Source: an uncultured Clostridium sp.
Lineage (GTDB): Bacteria; Bacillota; Clostridia; TANB77; CAG-508
DNA length: 49,751 nucleotides
Assembly: GCA_946565805.1 (NCBI GenBank)
Contig: CAMNWO010000016.1
Coordinates: forward strand, 1-49,751
Direction: 5' to 3'
The notes beneath the pieces were generated by a model. It ran no database searches and had not been told where the DNA came from. It was given only the letters and a program-made list of their open reading frames with translations. How positions within the stretch are numbered: the stretch's first letter is position 1; every line of letters starts with the position of its first letter. The translations under genes and the position numbers were made by a program. Of the stretch, positions 8,456 through 17,686 are shown piece after piece.

Positions 8456-9685
8456 TTAAGAATAGAAAAATTCTTTTATTCTTTCTAATATATTTTTAAA
8501 TATATTTTCATCATTTTGTGTATCAATACTACTTGATACCGTTTTTGCAAAAGGTCTTGCGGCAATATATCTTACTAAAGCATAGCTAGTTCTATAAGTC
8601 GCTTTTACTGTACTTACTGCTCTTCCTGTTGATATTTTAACAGGGATATTTAAATTGATTTTTCCTGCTACATCACTTTTATTAATATTGATAATACCTT
8701 GTCCTGTTAATACGACATTATTAATTTTTTGTTTTACTCCTTGGTTGATGATGTCTTTATTTACAATAGAAAACATTTCTTCAATTCTTGCTTCTATGAT
8801 TTCAATTAATTCTGAACTTTTTATGATTCTGTTTTTATTATCGTCTTTTGAGGTATTTAGTATAATGTCATTATCATTATCGATAAAAGATTTTAAAGCT
8901 AAACCATATTGTCTTTTTAGTTTGTCTGCTTCTTCTTCCGAAATATTTAGTACTAATGCAATATCACTTGTGATGTTATCCCCTCCTACTGGAATGGAAT
9001 TCGTATAGATGAAACTAGATCCTTCAAAAACTCCTATGTCTGTGTTTCCTGCACCAATATCTAATAACATTACATTGTCATGTAATTCGTTTTTGTCTAA
9101 AATCAAATTCCTTTCTGCTAATGTAATTGGTACAATTCCATCAATTTCTAATCCTGCTTTTTTGAATACACTATTTAATTGTCTTACATAGTCTCTTTCT
9201 GCTAAAATAACTTGTGCACTTATGGTAAAACTAGAACTTAAATTTCCAATTGGGTCTGGAACAATGGTTCCATTTTCTAATGTTATTTTGTCTGGAACAA
9301 TATCTATTAACGTTTTTCCATCTGGTATTTCAATATCTTTTACTTGCATAATAGCGCTTTGTACATCTCTTACTGAAATCCCTGCATATTTATCTTTTAC
9401 ATCTTTTGTTATGCTATTTTGCACAATGGTTATATATTTTCCTGGAATAGTTACATAGGCTGAATTGATTTTTAAACTCGTTTCTTCTTCGGCATCTTTT
9501 ATGGTTTTTGCTATACTTAAACTGATATCTTCTTCGTTTATTATTTTACCTTTCTTTAGTCCACTACATTTATATGAGGTATTACATATGATTTCGATTT
9601 GTCCAAAATTATTAACTTCCCCTACAACAGTACAAACCTTACTAGTTCCTATGTCTATACCTACAATGATATCTCCGATTGCCAA
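8456..9685 (-). CDS. ftsA: Cell division protein FtsA
   Basis: Actin-like ATPase that anchors FtsZ to the membrane, 409 residues. Visible are the phosphate loops VGIDIGTSKVCTVVGE (near residue 10) and LLDIGAGNTDIGVF (near 207), the adenosine motif VVLTGQG (about 324), and a C-terminal amphipathic helix NILERIKEFFYS for membrane attachment. The start codon is TTG at 9685 behind GGAGG; no ATG is in a better position. It lies upstream of ftsZ in the same transcript. Confidence 0.96.
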   Translation of the reverse strand: MAIGDIIVGIDIGTSKVCTVVGEVNNFGQIEIICNTSYKCSGLKKGKIINEEDISLSIAKTIKDAEEETSLKINSAYVTIPGKYITIVQNSITKDVKDKYAGISVRDVQSAIMQVKDIEIPDGKTLIDIVPDKITLENGTIVPDPIGNLSSSFTISAQVILAERDYVRQLNSVFKKAGLEIDGIVPITLAERNLILDKNELHDNVMLLDIGAGNTDIGVFEGSSFIYTNSIPVGGDNITSDIALVLNISEEEADKLKRQYGLALKSFIDNDNDIILNTSKDDNKNRIIKSSELIEIIEARIEEMFSIVNKDIINQGVKQKINNVVLTGQGIININKSDVAGKINLNIPVKISTGRAVSTVKATYRTSYALVRYIAARPFAKTVSSSIDTQNDENIFKNILERIKEFFYS

Positions 9686-9819
9686 GTTAATTCCTCCATT
9701 TTTTAGTATAAATTTTCTATTTGTATATATATTACATTTTTAGACAAATGTCAATAGAATTTGTTATATTTTTGTAATCTTTTTGTAATGTTTTTGTAAT
9801 AAATTTGTTTGACAATTAA

Positions 9820-9887
9820 AAAGTTTATATGTTTTTTCTTTGTAACTCCCAGCTACGAACCGTTACATAGAAAAAAATATAAACTTT
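9820..9887 (-). terminator. Long hairpin between sbp and ftsA
   Basis: A stem of about 26 bp (9820-9846 with 9862-9887, one mismatch and one bulge) has a 15-base GC-richer loop and is followed on the minus strand by TTTTT. It probably ends or attenuates the ftsQ-DUF881-sbp transcript ahead of ftsA. The rest of 9686-9936 shows no gene. Confidence 0.65.
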
Positions 9888-9936
9888 CTGGATTTATACC
9901 TTCAAAATATTAAGCAACTTTCTCTTCATTCTTATT

Positions 9937-10302
9937 CTATTTTGTTCTTTTTTCCTTTAATTGTTCTGACCATTTATCAACATAGTATCTTCTAATAATC
10001 GCCAAGTTTGTAAACATTCTTCCTACAAACACAACAATAGCAGCTAAATAAATATCCACATTTAGTTTTTGTCCTAAAATAGTTAGTAAAATTGATAAAA
10101 TAGCATTTCCAAAAAATCCTGTTATAAATATCTTTAAATCAAAATTTTTCTTAATAACAGATGTAATTCCTCCAAACACGGAATCTAGTGCCGCTATAAT
10201 AGCTATAGCTAAGTAACTTGAATAAGTATAAGATATCATGGGAGCATTCATCCCCAAGATAGCTCCTAAAATACATCCTATTAAAATAGCAATTACTATC
10301 AT
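9937..10302 (-). CDS. sbp: Small basic protein Sbp (DUF1290)
   Basis: A 121-residue integral membrane protein with four predicted helices and the DUF1290 features LIGCILGAILGM, ALDSVFGGI, FITGFFGNAILS and GRMFTNLAIIRRYY. In Firmicutes sbp lies between ylxX-type DUF881 genes and ftsA, exactly as here. Its role in division or sporulation is not established. The start ATG follows AAGGAGG. Confidence 0.92.
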   Translation of the reverse strand: MIVIAILIGCILGAILGMNAPMISYTYSSYLAIAIIAALDSVFGGITSVIKKNFDLKIFITGFFGNAILSILLTILGQKLNVDIYLAAIVVFVGRMFTNLAIIRRYYVDKWSEQLKEKRTK

Positions 10303-10315
10303 CTTCTTTTCCTCC

Positions 10316-11032
10316 TTATTCCATATATTTTGTTTTTATCTCATCATTGTATTTCGTTATTTTTACACGATTTATTTTATTAATAGAAACATCATATCCT
10401 AATTTTTTTAATTCGTCTACACAACCACCATTTCCTAATAAAGCACTCTCTAAATAGGTCTGATTACCAATTGCCTTAATAATATATGGCGCTAATATTC
10501 TTTGCCCATTAACTTTGATAAAGTCATTGAAAGTATTGTTGATGGTAACTATATCAGACATATTAATAATTCTTTCTTCATTAATGGATATAGCTTCTGC
10601 TCCCGCTGATTTTAAGGCATTTACAATGGTTAATAGATTTCCTGCCTTAATTTTGCCTACCTCTTCATTTTCTGTTTCTCTTAAGATAATTTCAATTCCT
10701 TCTCCTTCTACATCTGTTTTTCCTAGTGTCATATTTACTTGCTCTAATTCGGTATTGACTACTTTTTCTGTTTCTTCGTTAGATTGTTTGGTTTGCTTAT
10801 ATTCTTCTACTTTACTACTAGTTTCTTCATATTTTGCTTCTGTTTCTTCATATTTCGCTTTCCAATTAGCCAATTCTGTTCTAAGTTCTGCTTCTCTCAT
10901 ATTTTCAATGGCTGTAATATCTGTTTGATTGACAATTTTGAATTGCATAAACATGATTAAAACAAGTGCAAAACACGCAATACTAATTGCTATTGCCATT
11001 GTGACTTTTCCTCTTTTTAGATTGTTTTTCAT
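10316..11032 (-). CDS. DUF881 family protein (second copy)
   Basis: A 238-residue membrane-anchored protein: a short cytoplasmic start, one membrane helix (about 11-30), a coiled coil (about 40-95, glutamate-rich), and the extracellular DUF881 domain with NALKSAGAEAISINEERI and YIIKAIGNQTYLESAL. It is a paralogue of the next gene upstream. Tandem DUF881 genes between ftsQ and sbp correspond to ylxW/ylxX of Bacillus. The biochemical role is unknown. The ribosome site is GGAGG. Confidence 0.9.
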   Translation of the reverse strand: MKNNLKRGKVTMAIAISIACFALVLIMFMQFKIVNQTDITAIENMREAELRTELANWKAKYEETEAKYEETSSKVEEYKQTKQSNEETEKVVNTELEQVNMTLGKTDVEGEGIEIILRETENEEVGKIKAGNLLTIVNALKSAGAEAISINEERIINMSDIVTINNTFNDFIKVNGQRILAPYIIKAIGNQTYLESALLGNGGCVDELKKLGYDVSINKINRVKITKYNDEIKTKYME

Positions 11033-11050
11033 AGCAACCTCCGATCTTTA

Positions 11051-11770
11051 TTATTTTGTATTTTGTAAGTATTTATAATTAATAACACCTGTATATTTTG
11101 GTATCGTTATATTGTTAGATTTCTTTAATTCTACACCAACACTTGCCTCTTTTAATATTTCTAGGTATCCCCCTTGTCTCGATAAAGCTGCTAATTGTTC
11201 TGGTAGTCCAATAGCTTTAATTTCAAAAGGTGCTCCTACTTTCTCTCCATTGATGTTAATAATGTTTCCTCCACAAGAGATACTAGTGGTTGGTACAATT
11301 CTTTGATCATTGATAGCAATTGCTTCTGCCCCTGCATTTTTTAATTCGTTTATTACACTTAATACATCTAAATCGTGTACAATTAGGTCACTCGCATTTA
11401 ATACCGTACTGGCGTCTCTTTTGCTGTCACTTAGCGTAACAATTACGCCTGGTCCTGTTACTTCTGTCATACCAATCATTTTGTTTCCTTGTGTAATAGC
11501 TTCTTCTTTTTCTTCTAGTTCACTATTGTTTTGTGTTGAATTTTGTCTCTCTTTTTCTAATTCTTTTTCTGCTTTTTCTAGCTCTTTATATTTATTATCA
11601 TATTTTTCTTTATATTTTAAAACTTCTCCTCTTAGTTCGTCATTTTCTTGGTTGCTTTCTCCTACAATCGAATTAGAACCTTTTACTGTTTTGATTTGAA
11701 TACAAATTCCTAATGTTAAAGCAAAACACATACATCCTAAGACAATACTTATCATCTTATTATTCTTCAT
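11051..11770 (-). CDS. DUF881 family protein (first copy)
   Basis: A 239-residue paralogue of the downstream gene with the same plan: one N-terminal membrane helix, a coiled coil (about 40-95), and a DUF881 domain with NELKNAGAEAIAINDQRI and FEIKAIGLPEQLAALS. The 18-base gap to the next copy indicates co-translation. The ATG start follows AAAGGAGG. It is in the division cluster, but no catalytic residues are known for the family. Confidence 0.9.
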   Translation of the reverse strand: MKNNKMISIVLGCMCFALTLGICIQIKTVKGSNSIVGESNQENDELRGEVLKYKEKYDNKYKELEKAEKELEKERQNSTQNNSELEEKEEAITQGNKMIGMTEVTGPGVIVTLSDSKRDASTVLNASDLIVHDLDVLSVINELKNAGAEAIAINDQRIVPTTSISCGGNIININGEKVGAPFEIKAIGLPEQLAALSRQGGYLEILKEASVGVELKKSNNITIPKYTGVINYKYLQNTK

Positions 11771-11787
11771 TGCTTTTCCTCCTTTCT

Positions 11788-12792
11788 CTATACATTTAGG
11801 CTTTCTTTGAAATACACTCTAAATTTTTGATTTAAATCTCCATTTGCAAAAATTTCTCCTGCTTTTCCTTTTTCTTCTTCTATAATAGCATTTGCATATA
11901 ACATCTTATTGCTTAAATTCGTATTATCTCCTAAATATACTTTCTTTTTTTCTTCTTCTAAGTATATACTATATTCGTTTTTATTACTAATGTCAATGCT
12001 TTTGACCTTATCGTTTAAATTGTATTCTTTGGTAGCATTCATTATTTTGATGACGTCTTCTAGTTTTTCTAAATCTTCTTCATTTAGACGATTTCCTTCT
12101 ACTACTTGGTCTTCTGGCGTTTTGATTCCCTGCAAGATTGTTTTTTCTTTATTTTCTTCTCCAATTTCTAAAATATATCCTTGTTTATCTAAATAAGCAT
12201 ATTTTCCTAAAAAGTCTGCACTATAATAGTGTTCTCTTTCTTCTACTTCTATTTTCACTGTACTTGGAAATTTGCGATGTATTTTAGCACTTTTTATGTA
12301 AGGATTTTCTTCTATTTTATTAGCTGTCTTATTTTTGCTAAATCGAAATATGTTTTCTTCTGTTTTTAATTCCGATAAACTGATGATTGTTTCTACATTT
12401 ACTTGGTTTTGATTTGCTACTTGTATGTCTTTTATGTTAAAGATTGGTGAAACTAGTGCAAAAGTAATTCCTCCTATTATAATAGCTAATAATAAAAATG
12501 TTTTTAATAAGAATTTAATCTTTTTGTTTCTCTTTCTTCTTCTTTTTTCTTCTTGGCTTATTTTTCTTTTTCGTTCTTCTTCCTTTTTTATTTTATTTCT
12601 GTTTGTCATTTGTATTACGGTTTCTGTTTCAAGATCAAAATTTTCTTCTTTTTCAACTTTATTTTCTTTGATTCTTTTTTCTCGTTCTTTGGCTTTTTTT
12701 CTTTTTATTTTCTCATCATCTATCGTTTTAGATGCTTGTCCATGATTTATATAATATAAATTCATATCTGCTTCTTTTTTCTTTTTTGCCAT
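11788..12792 (-). CDS. ftsQ: Cell division protein FtsQ/DivIB
   Basis: Single-pass divisome protein, 334 residues. It has an unusually long, highly charged cytoplasmic tail (about 1-90, Lys/Glu/Arg-rich), one membrane helix (about 92-115), then a POTRA domain starting at IFNIKDIQVANQNQVN and containing NPYIKSAKIHRKFPSTVKIEVEER, and a beta domain. The start is the ATG at 12792, eight bases after AAAGGAGG; an in-frame start at 12822 would overlap that site. It is followed by the DUF881 genes and preceded by murA with a small GGGGAC palindrome between them. Confidence 0.88.
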   Translation of the reverse strand: MAKKKKEADMNLYYINHGQASKTIDDEKIKRKKAKEREKRIKENKVEKEENFDLETETVIQMTNRNKIKKEEERKRKISQEEKRRRKRNKKIKFLLKTFLLLAIIIGGITFALVSPIFNIKDIQVANQNQVNVETIISLSELKTEENIFRFSKNKTANKIEENPYIKSAKIHRKFPSTVKIEVEEREHYYSADFLGKYAYLDKQGYILEIGEENKEKTILQGIKTPEDQVVEGNRLNEEDLEKLEDVIKIMNATKEYNLNDKVKSIDISNKNEYSIYLEEEKKKVYLGDNTNLSNKMLYANAIIEEEKGKAGEIFANGDLNQKFRVYFKESLNV

Positions 12793-12824
12793 CTTTACTT
12801 CCTCCTTTAATGTAATCCCCATTT

Positions 12825-12855
12825 GTCCCCATTTGTTCTGAGTTTAAATGGGGAC
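12825..12855. repeat. GTCCCCATTT palindrome between murA and ftsQ
   Basis: A 10-bp perfect stem (12825-12834 with 12846-12855) has an 11-base loop. The left side carries an extra tandem CCCCATTT. It overlaps the space just after the murA stop and shares the GGGGAC word with the palindromes at 33599, 41237 and 48349. Confidence 0.75.
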
Positions 12856-12858
12856 CCT

Positions 12859-14101
12859 TTATCTTATATCAATTCCTAAACTTTTTAATTTCTGATCAAA
12901 TTTCTCATATCCTCTTAAAATATATTCTATATTTTCAATTTTCGTTTCACCTTTTGCTACCATTCCTGCCATTACTAAAGCTGCTCCTCCTCTTAAGTCT
13001 GTTGCTTTTACATTTGCACCATACAACCTTCTAACACCTTTTATAACAGCTGTTTTTCCTTCGATTGTAATTTTTGCTCCCATTCGAATTAGTTCTTGGG
13101 TATATTTATATCGATTTTCAAATAAGTTTTCTACTACCATCGATGTTCCTTTGGCTAAAGTTAAAGAGGTAGCAAATATGGATTGCATATCTGTTGGGAA
13201 TCCTGGATATGGCATTGTTTTGATGTCAACTGCTTTTAATCTCTTTGGAGCTTGAATTTCTATTTCGTTTTTTTGAACCTTTAATTTACATCCTGCTTCT
13301 TCTAATTTATAGAGTACTGGTGTAATATGATTGCTATTGGCTCCTTTTACTTTAAGGTTTCCTCCTGTCATAGCTGTCATACAAAGAAATGTGCCTGTTT
13401 CAATTCGATCTGGCATAATATTATAACTTACCTCTCTTAGTTTTTTTACTCCTTCAATTTCAATAACATCTGTTCCTGCTCCCTTTATTTTTGCTCCCAT
13501 TTTGTTTAATAAATTTTGTAAATCAATGATTTCTGGTTCTCTTGCACTGTTGGTTATGGTTGTTTTTCCGTGTAGCTAAAACAGCTGCTAGTATTGCATT
13601 TTCTGTTGCTCCTACACTTGGAAAATCTAAGTCTATTTTTTCTCCTATTATTCTATCACAAGTACAGGTAATATTTCCATAGTTTTTGTTAATATTTATT
13701 CCTAATTTTTCAAATGCTTTTAAATGTAAGTCAATTGGTCTAGTTCCAATGTCACATCCCCCTGGATAAGAAAATGTTACTTTTCCATATCTTCCTACTA
13801 ATGCACCAACAAATATAACAGAAGAACGCATTTGTCTCATTAGTTCTTCTGGTATTTCGTAGTTTGTAATTTTACTCGTGTCTATGATTACTTTGTTTTT
13901 CTTTTTGACTACTTCTGCTCCTAATTTTTTAAGAATTTCATACATCATTTGCGTATCATGTATATTAGGTACATTGTATAGTGTTGTTTTTCCTTGATTT
14001 AAGATACTAGCTGCTATGATAGGTAATGAGGCATTTTTAGAACCAGATATGGTGATTTCTCCTTCTAGTTTTTTGCCTCCTTTGATTATGTATTCTGACA
14101 T
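12859..14101 (-). CDS. murA: UDP-N-acetylglucosamine 1-carboxyvinyltransferase MurA, frame broken at CGG
   Basis: First committed enzyme of peptidoglycan synthesis, transferring enolpyruvate from PEP to UDP-GlcNAc. The N-terminal half has SGSKNASLPIIAASIL (Lys of the substrate loop), MRSSVIFVGALVGR and the catalytic cysteine in PGGCDIGTRPIDLHL. Codon 178 is CGG (13568-13570) and the straight frame ends at 13523. Skipping its C gives ATGKTTITNSAREPEIIDLQ and leads into the second half (GFPTDMQSIFATSLTLAKG, TDLRGGAALVMAG), for 413 residues, near the usual 417-420. This is normally an essential activity, so a working protein is expected unless another murA exists. Strong context: it lies upstream of ftsQ. 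Confidence 0.94.
13568..13570 (-). other. CGG +1 recoding site in murA
   Basis: CGG follows ACA. Skipping base 13570 reads GGA (Gly) and continues in the frame used by the C-terminal half all the way to 12859. Confidence 0.7.
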
Positions 14102-14199
14102 TTTTCCTTTCCACCTTTCTTCTTTATTTGCTATATATTATGTTTTCTTTACAGGAAAGGTGAATTTGAAAAAATAAAATATCATGAAATACTGGCTTT

Positions 14200-14228
14200 T
14201 TGCATAAAAATATGATAAACTTTATACA
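14200..14228 (+). promoter_or_regulatory. Possible promoter of the gene at 14324
   Basis: TTGCAT (14200-14205) and TATACA (14223-14228) are separated by 17 bases, about 95 bases before the start codon. Confidence 0.4.
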
Positions 14229-14323
14229 GATAAAATTTTGTAATCTTCTAGAAATACCAGAGGAGTTTTAATAGAATAACTGTTAACCATACAAAAAAGT
14301 CAATTGATTAGGAGGTAACAAAT

Positions 14324-14905
14324 ATGGCATATACAATTTATGATGATGATATTTGGGAACGGATTATTGAAAAGTATCACCTAACAGATGTTGCTACTGA
14401 ATTAGGCGTTGATAAAAATCCACAGAAGGCAAAAGAAATGGTGAACTTGTTTCATCATGGGTTTGGCTTAGGAAATTTATCTAAAAGGCAACAAGATTTT
14501 TGTAGTCGCTTGGTCCGCATTGAATTTATTGAACAAGATTTTTTAAATATCCTTGTTTCCACTGGAACTCAACATTGTTCTGTTGGCGCTAATGACTATG
14601 TACAAGCTTCTATGGATTTAGTTTTGGTAGATTTTGATAATTCATTTAAAGATTTTATACGGGAATGTGAAAAGAGAGGGAAAGATCTTAATCATATAAA
14701 ATTTGCAGAAGCGTATGAAATTTTTCTATCTGTTATAAAACTTAAAATGAAATATCAGATTCCTTATACTAAATTGTTTGTAAGAAGACTACTTGAACTT
14801 TCTCCTAAGTGCTTTAAAGAAGGAGATGTACTAGAAATCAAACAATACTTTTTAGAGAAAAATCCAAAGTTATTGTCTGAAATTCAAGAAGAACTTGCAT
14901 TATAA
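14324..14905 (+). CDS. Hypothetical protein, foreign-looking, between murA and asnS
   Basis: I do not recognise this 193-residue soluble protein. The N-terminal part is acidic (YDDDIWERIIEKYHL) and the middle contains a QHCSVGANDY segment; no signal peptide or membrane helix is visible. It has a good ribosome site (AGGAGG) and probable promoter. It uses CGG for arginine twice in frame (14360-14362, codon 13; 14660-14662) and also CGC codons. Under the +1 rule seen in native genes it would be cut off eight codons after the first CGG. This and its isolated position suggest recent transfer. Confidence 0.65.
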   Translation: MAYTIYDDDIWERIIEKYHLTDVATELGVDKNPQKAKEMVNLFHHGFGLGNLSKRQQDFCSRLVRIEFIEQDFLNILVSTGTQHCSVGANDYVQASMDLVLVDFDNSFKDFIRECEKRGKDLNHIKFAEAYEIFLSVIKLKMKYQIPYTKLFVRRLLELSPKCFKEGDVLEIKQYFLEKNPKLLSEIQEELAL

Positions 14906-14923
14906 ATTTAAAAGTCCATAAAC

Positions 14924-14953
14924 TAAGACAGAAAGCTGTAGCTTTCTGTCTTA
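14924..14953 (+). terminator. Hairpin after the gene at 14324
   Basis: A 13-bp perfect stem (14924-14936 with 14941-14953) with a TGTA loop. No good T tract follows, so termination may be weak. Confidence 0.6.
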
Positions 14954-15091
14954 ATTATCTTCATCGTATTGTTCAAAGTCTAAATACCATCCACTTACTT
15001 TTATCAACATCAATAATTTCTGTATAAAAATAGATTAACTTTTTGTTTTTATTATTGTTTCACTGAACTGTAACCTTTTCTTTCCTACATC

Positions 15092-15120
15092 TTGAAAATT
15101 CTTACATAATATCGTATAAT
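15092..15120 (+). promoter_or_regulatory. Sigma-A promoter of asnS
   Basis: TTGAAA (15092-15097) and a perfect TATAAT (15115-15120) are separated by 17 bases. The start codon is only 30 bases downstream, so the leader is short and leaves no room for a T-box. Confidence 0.8.
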
Positions 15121-15149
15121 AGGTACATACTAAAAAATGGAGGAAAAAA

Positions 15150-16541
15150 ATGAAAACGATAACCATAAAAGATTTATACAAAAACACCCAAGAATACGTG
15201 GGAAAAGAAATTACAATAGAAGCTTGGGTAAAAACTGTAAGAGATTCCAAAACATTTGGATTTATTGAATTAAATGATGGAACTTTTTTTAAAAATGTTC
15301 AAGTTGTTTTCAACAACACTTTAGAAAACTTTGCAGAAATTTGTAAGCTAACAATCAGCTCTTCTATCAAAGTAGTTGGAAACTTTATTTTAACAGAAAA
15401 TGCAAAACAACCATTTGAAATTCAAGCAACTAGTATCGAAATTGAAAGTCTTTCTGATAGTAGTTATCCCCTTCAAAAGAAAAAACATTCTTTTGAATAT
15501 TTAAGAACAATTTCACACTTACGTCCAAGAGCTAATACATTTAATGCTGTATTTCGTGTAAGAAGTGTTTTAGCTTATGCTATCCACAAGTTCTTCCAAG
15601 AAAGAGGATTTGTCTATGTTAACACCCCTCTTCTTACAGGAAGTGACGCAGAAGGTGCTGGAGAAATGTTCAATGTTAACTCTTTTGACTTAAACAATCT
15701 TCCTAAAACGGAAGAAGGAAATGTTGACTTTTCACAAGATTTTTTTGGAAAATCTACTCATTTAACTGTAAGTGGCCAATTAAATGCAGAAACATTTGCA
15801 CAAAGTTTCTGTAATGTTTATACCTTTGGACCAACTTTCCGTGCCGAAAATTCTAACACTGTTAAACATGCTGCTGAATTTTGGATGGTAGAACCAGAAA
15901 TTTGTTTTGCCGATTTAACCGATGACATGGACTTAGCAGAAGATATGATTAAATATATATTCCAATATGTATTAGATACTTGCCCAGAAGAAATGGAATT
16001 TTTCAATAAGTTTATTGACACAGGCTTATTAGAAAGATTAAACCATGTTATTACTTCTGACTTTGTTAGAATTAGTTATACTGACGCAATTAAAGAGCTG
16101 GAAAAACATAATGATGAATTTGAGTATAACGTATCTTGGGGAGTAGATTTACAAACAGAACATGAAAGATATTTATGTGAAAAGATTTTCAAAAAACCAG
16201 TTTTTGTAACCGATTATCCAAAAGAAATTAAAGCTTTTTACATGAAACAAAATCCAGATGGTAAAACCGTAGCAGCTACTGACTTATTAGTTCCTGGAAT
16301 TGGAGAAATTATTGGTGGTAGCCAAAGAGAAGAAGATTATAATAAATTATTAACTAGAATGAAAGAACTAGATATGCCAATCGACAACTATGATTGGTAC
16401 TTAGATTTGAGAAAATATGGAAGCTGTAATCACGCTGGTTTCGGTCTAGGATTTGAAAGAGCCATTATGTATTTGACAGGTATGCAAAACATTCGTGATG
16501 TTATTCCTTTCCCTAGAACACCAAAAAATTGTGACTTTTAA
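15150..16541 (+). CDS. asnS: Asparaginyl-tRNA synthetase
   Basis: Class IIb synthetase that charges tRNA-Asn, 463 residues, full length. It has an N-terminal OB-fold anticodon-binding domain ([20 protein letters not shown], about 19-38), motif 2 region [20 protein letters not shown], and motif 3 [20 protein letters not shown] near the C-terminus, followed by [14 protein letters not shown]. The AEFWM word and lack of an aspartate-type insertion favour AsnS over AspS. It is transcribed alone from its own promoter and ends at a strong terminator. None of its triplets is CGG in frame. Confidence 0.97.
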   Translation: MKTITIKDLYKNTQEYVGKEITIEAWVKTVRDSKTFGFIELNDGTFFKNVQVVFNNTLENFAEICKLTISSSIKVVGNFILTENAKQPFEIQATSIEIESLSDSSYPLQKKKHSFEYLRTISHLRPRANTFNAVFRVRSVLAYAIHKFFQERGFVYVNTPLLTGSDAEGAGEMFNVNSFDLNNLPKTEEGNVDFSQDFFGKSTHLTVSGQLNAETFAQSFCNVYTFGPTFRAENSNTVKHAAEFWMVEPEICFADLTDDMDLAEDMIKYIFQYVLDTCPEEMEFFNKFIDTGLLERLNHVITSDFVRISYTDAIKELEKHNDEFEYNVSWGVDLQTEHERYLCEKIFKKPVFVTDYPKEIKAFYMKQNPDGKTVAATDLLVPGIGEIIGGSQREEDYNKLLTRMKELDMPIDNYDWYLDLRKYGSCNHAGFGLGFERAIMYLTGMQNIRDVIPFPRTPKNCDF

Positions 16542-16551
16542 TCTATATAAG

Positions 16552-16585
16552 AAATTGCCAAAAGGGCTATCCCTTTTGGCAATTT
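16552..16585. terminator. Bidirectional terminator between asnS and mazF (TTGCCAA family)
   Basis: A 15-bp perfect stem (16552-16566 with 16571-16585) with a CTAT loop and a T tract on the plus side. Its stem word AATTGCCAAAA recurs in the hairpins at 38620 and 41188, and TTGCCAA also opens the arms of the repeat at 6100. Confidence 0.93.
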
Positions 16586-16586
16586 T

Positions 16587-16937
16587 TTATTCATCTAATC
16601 CAAAGCTAACTCCTAAAGCATTATTAACTTTATCAATTATTTTTTCGTCATCAATATGACCTATTCTTTCTTTTAGTCTACTTTTATCAATCGTTCTTAT
16701 TTGTTCTGCTAATACCACTGAGTTGTTCTTTAATCCACAAGAATTAGAATCAATCTCAATATGAGTTGGTAATTTATTTTTGCCTGTTTGAGAAGTGATT
16801 GCTGCGGCAATTACAGTAGGACTATATTTATTTCCCAAATCATTTTGTATGATAAGAACTGGTCTAATCCCTCCTTGTTCTGAGCCAACTACTGGACTTA
16901 AATCTGCATAAAACATATCTCCTCTTTTGATTTGCAT
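16587..16937 (-). CDS. mazF: MazF/PemK family mRNA interferase
   Basis: Sequence-specific endoribonuclease toxin, 116 residues. It has the family core [46 protein letters not shown] and [15 protein letters not shown]. The start is the ATG at 16937, eight bases after AGGAG. In Bacillus and relatives the homologue (EndoA/NdoA) is paired with the antitoxin EndoAI; here no antitoxin gene is next to it, and the upstream neighbour is a membrane-anchored GerS-like gene. Chromosomal clostridial mazF genes often stand near alr and gerS. Confidence 0.92.
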   Translation of the reverse strand: MQIKRGDMFYADLSPVVGSEQGGIRPVLIIQNDLGNKYSPTVIAAAITSQTGKNKLPTHIEIDSNSCGLKNNSVVLAEQIRTIDKSRLKERIGHIDDEKIIDKVNNALGVSFGLDE

Positions 16938-17015
16938 ATCCTTCACTCCTATTATTCCATGTATTGTCAAGTATATTTCATGCTATTTTAAATATTAGTG
17001 AAAGTAAACAATGGT

Positions 17016-17624
17016 TTATTTTAAACTATTTAAATTTACCTCGTTATATAATATGTAAATTTTTGTATTTTTGTTAGCTCTTTTTATCTCTAGCTTTTTT
17101 GGCTTTCCTTCTGTTTTATCAATCCATAAAGTCTTTTCTTCTTGTTCTTTTTTTACCTTCATAATAATTTGATTTTTTTCTTCTTTCCAGTTAGCTCTTT
17201 CGTCTGATTGATAATCTTTTATAAAGCAACTTAAGTCTAAATTATTATCTGTTATTGGTTCATAATTTTCAAAAATAGAACTTAAATTTAATTGGGTGTT
17301 TTCTATTTTTAGTTGATTTCCATTTTTTATTATTTTAACACCTGCAATATTACTTGGCTCTAGTACTTCTTGCGATAACATATCTGGATTTTTATATTCT
17401 TGTTTTATGCTATATTGATTATTATTTTTATTGCTTTCTATTTCTACTTGTACCGTTGCTTCATAAGAACTAATATTTAAAATATACTCTACAATTTCTT
17501 GACTAGTACTATTATTTCCAATTTTCAAATTTTTAGCCGTATTTGTATTAAAAAATACAAAAAAAACAATTATTCCTATTGTTAAAATAGTTCCTAATAA
17601 AATAAAAAGATTTTTCTTTTTCAA
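17016..17624 (-). CDS. GerS-like/LolA-fold membrane-anchored protein
   Basis: A 202-residue protein with one N-terminal membrane helix (about 5-25) and an extracellular LolA-like beta domain, including YEATVQVEIESNKNNNQYSI, PSNIAGVKIIKNGNQLKIEN and KTLWIDKTEGKPKKLEIKR. This matches the germination protein GerS family of Clostridia, except that no lipobox cysteine is present, so it would be membrane-anchored rather than lipidated. The start codon is TTG at 17624 six bases after GGGAGGG. The call rests on remembered family features and position beside mazF. Confidence 0.65.
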   Translation of the reverse strand: MKKKNLFILLGTILTIGIIVFFVFFNTNTAKNLKIGNNSTSQEIVEYILNISSYEATVQVEIESNKNNNQYSIKQEYKNPDMLSQEVLEPSNIAGVKIIKNGNQLKIENTQLNLSSIFENYEPITDNNLDLSCFIKDYQSDERANWKEEKNQIIMKVKKEQEEKTLWIDKTEGKPKKLEIKRANKNTKIYILYNEVNLNSLK

Positions 17625-17648
17625 AACATTCCCTCCCCAAATTCGCGT

Positions 17649-17676
17649 AAAAAAATAGTAGATATAAAATCTACTA
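17649..17676 (-). terminator. Terminator after dusB
   Basis: An 8-bp stem (17656-17663 with 17669-17676) is followed on the minus strand by seven T (17649-17655). Confidence 0.75.
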
Positions 17677-17686
17677 CCATTTTATT

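Noticed and set aside
14906..15149. A T-box leader for asnS
   Set aside because: The promoter is only 30 bases before the start codon, leaving no room for a T-box, and no T-box sequence is seen.
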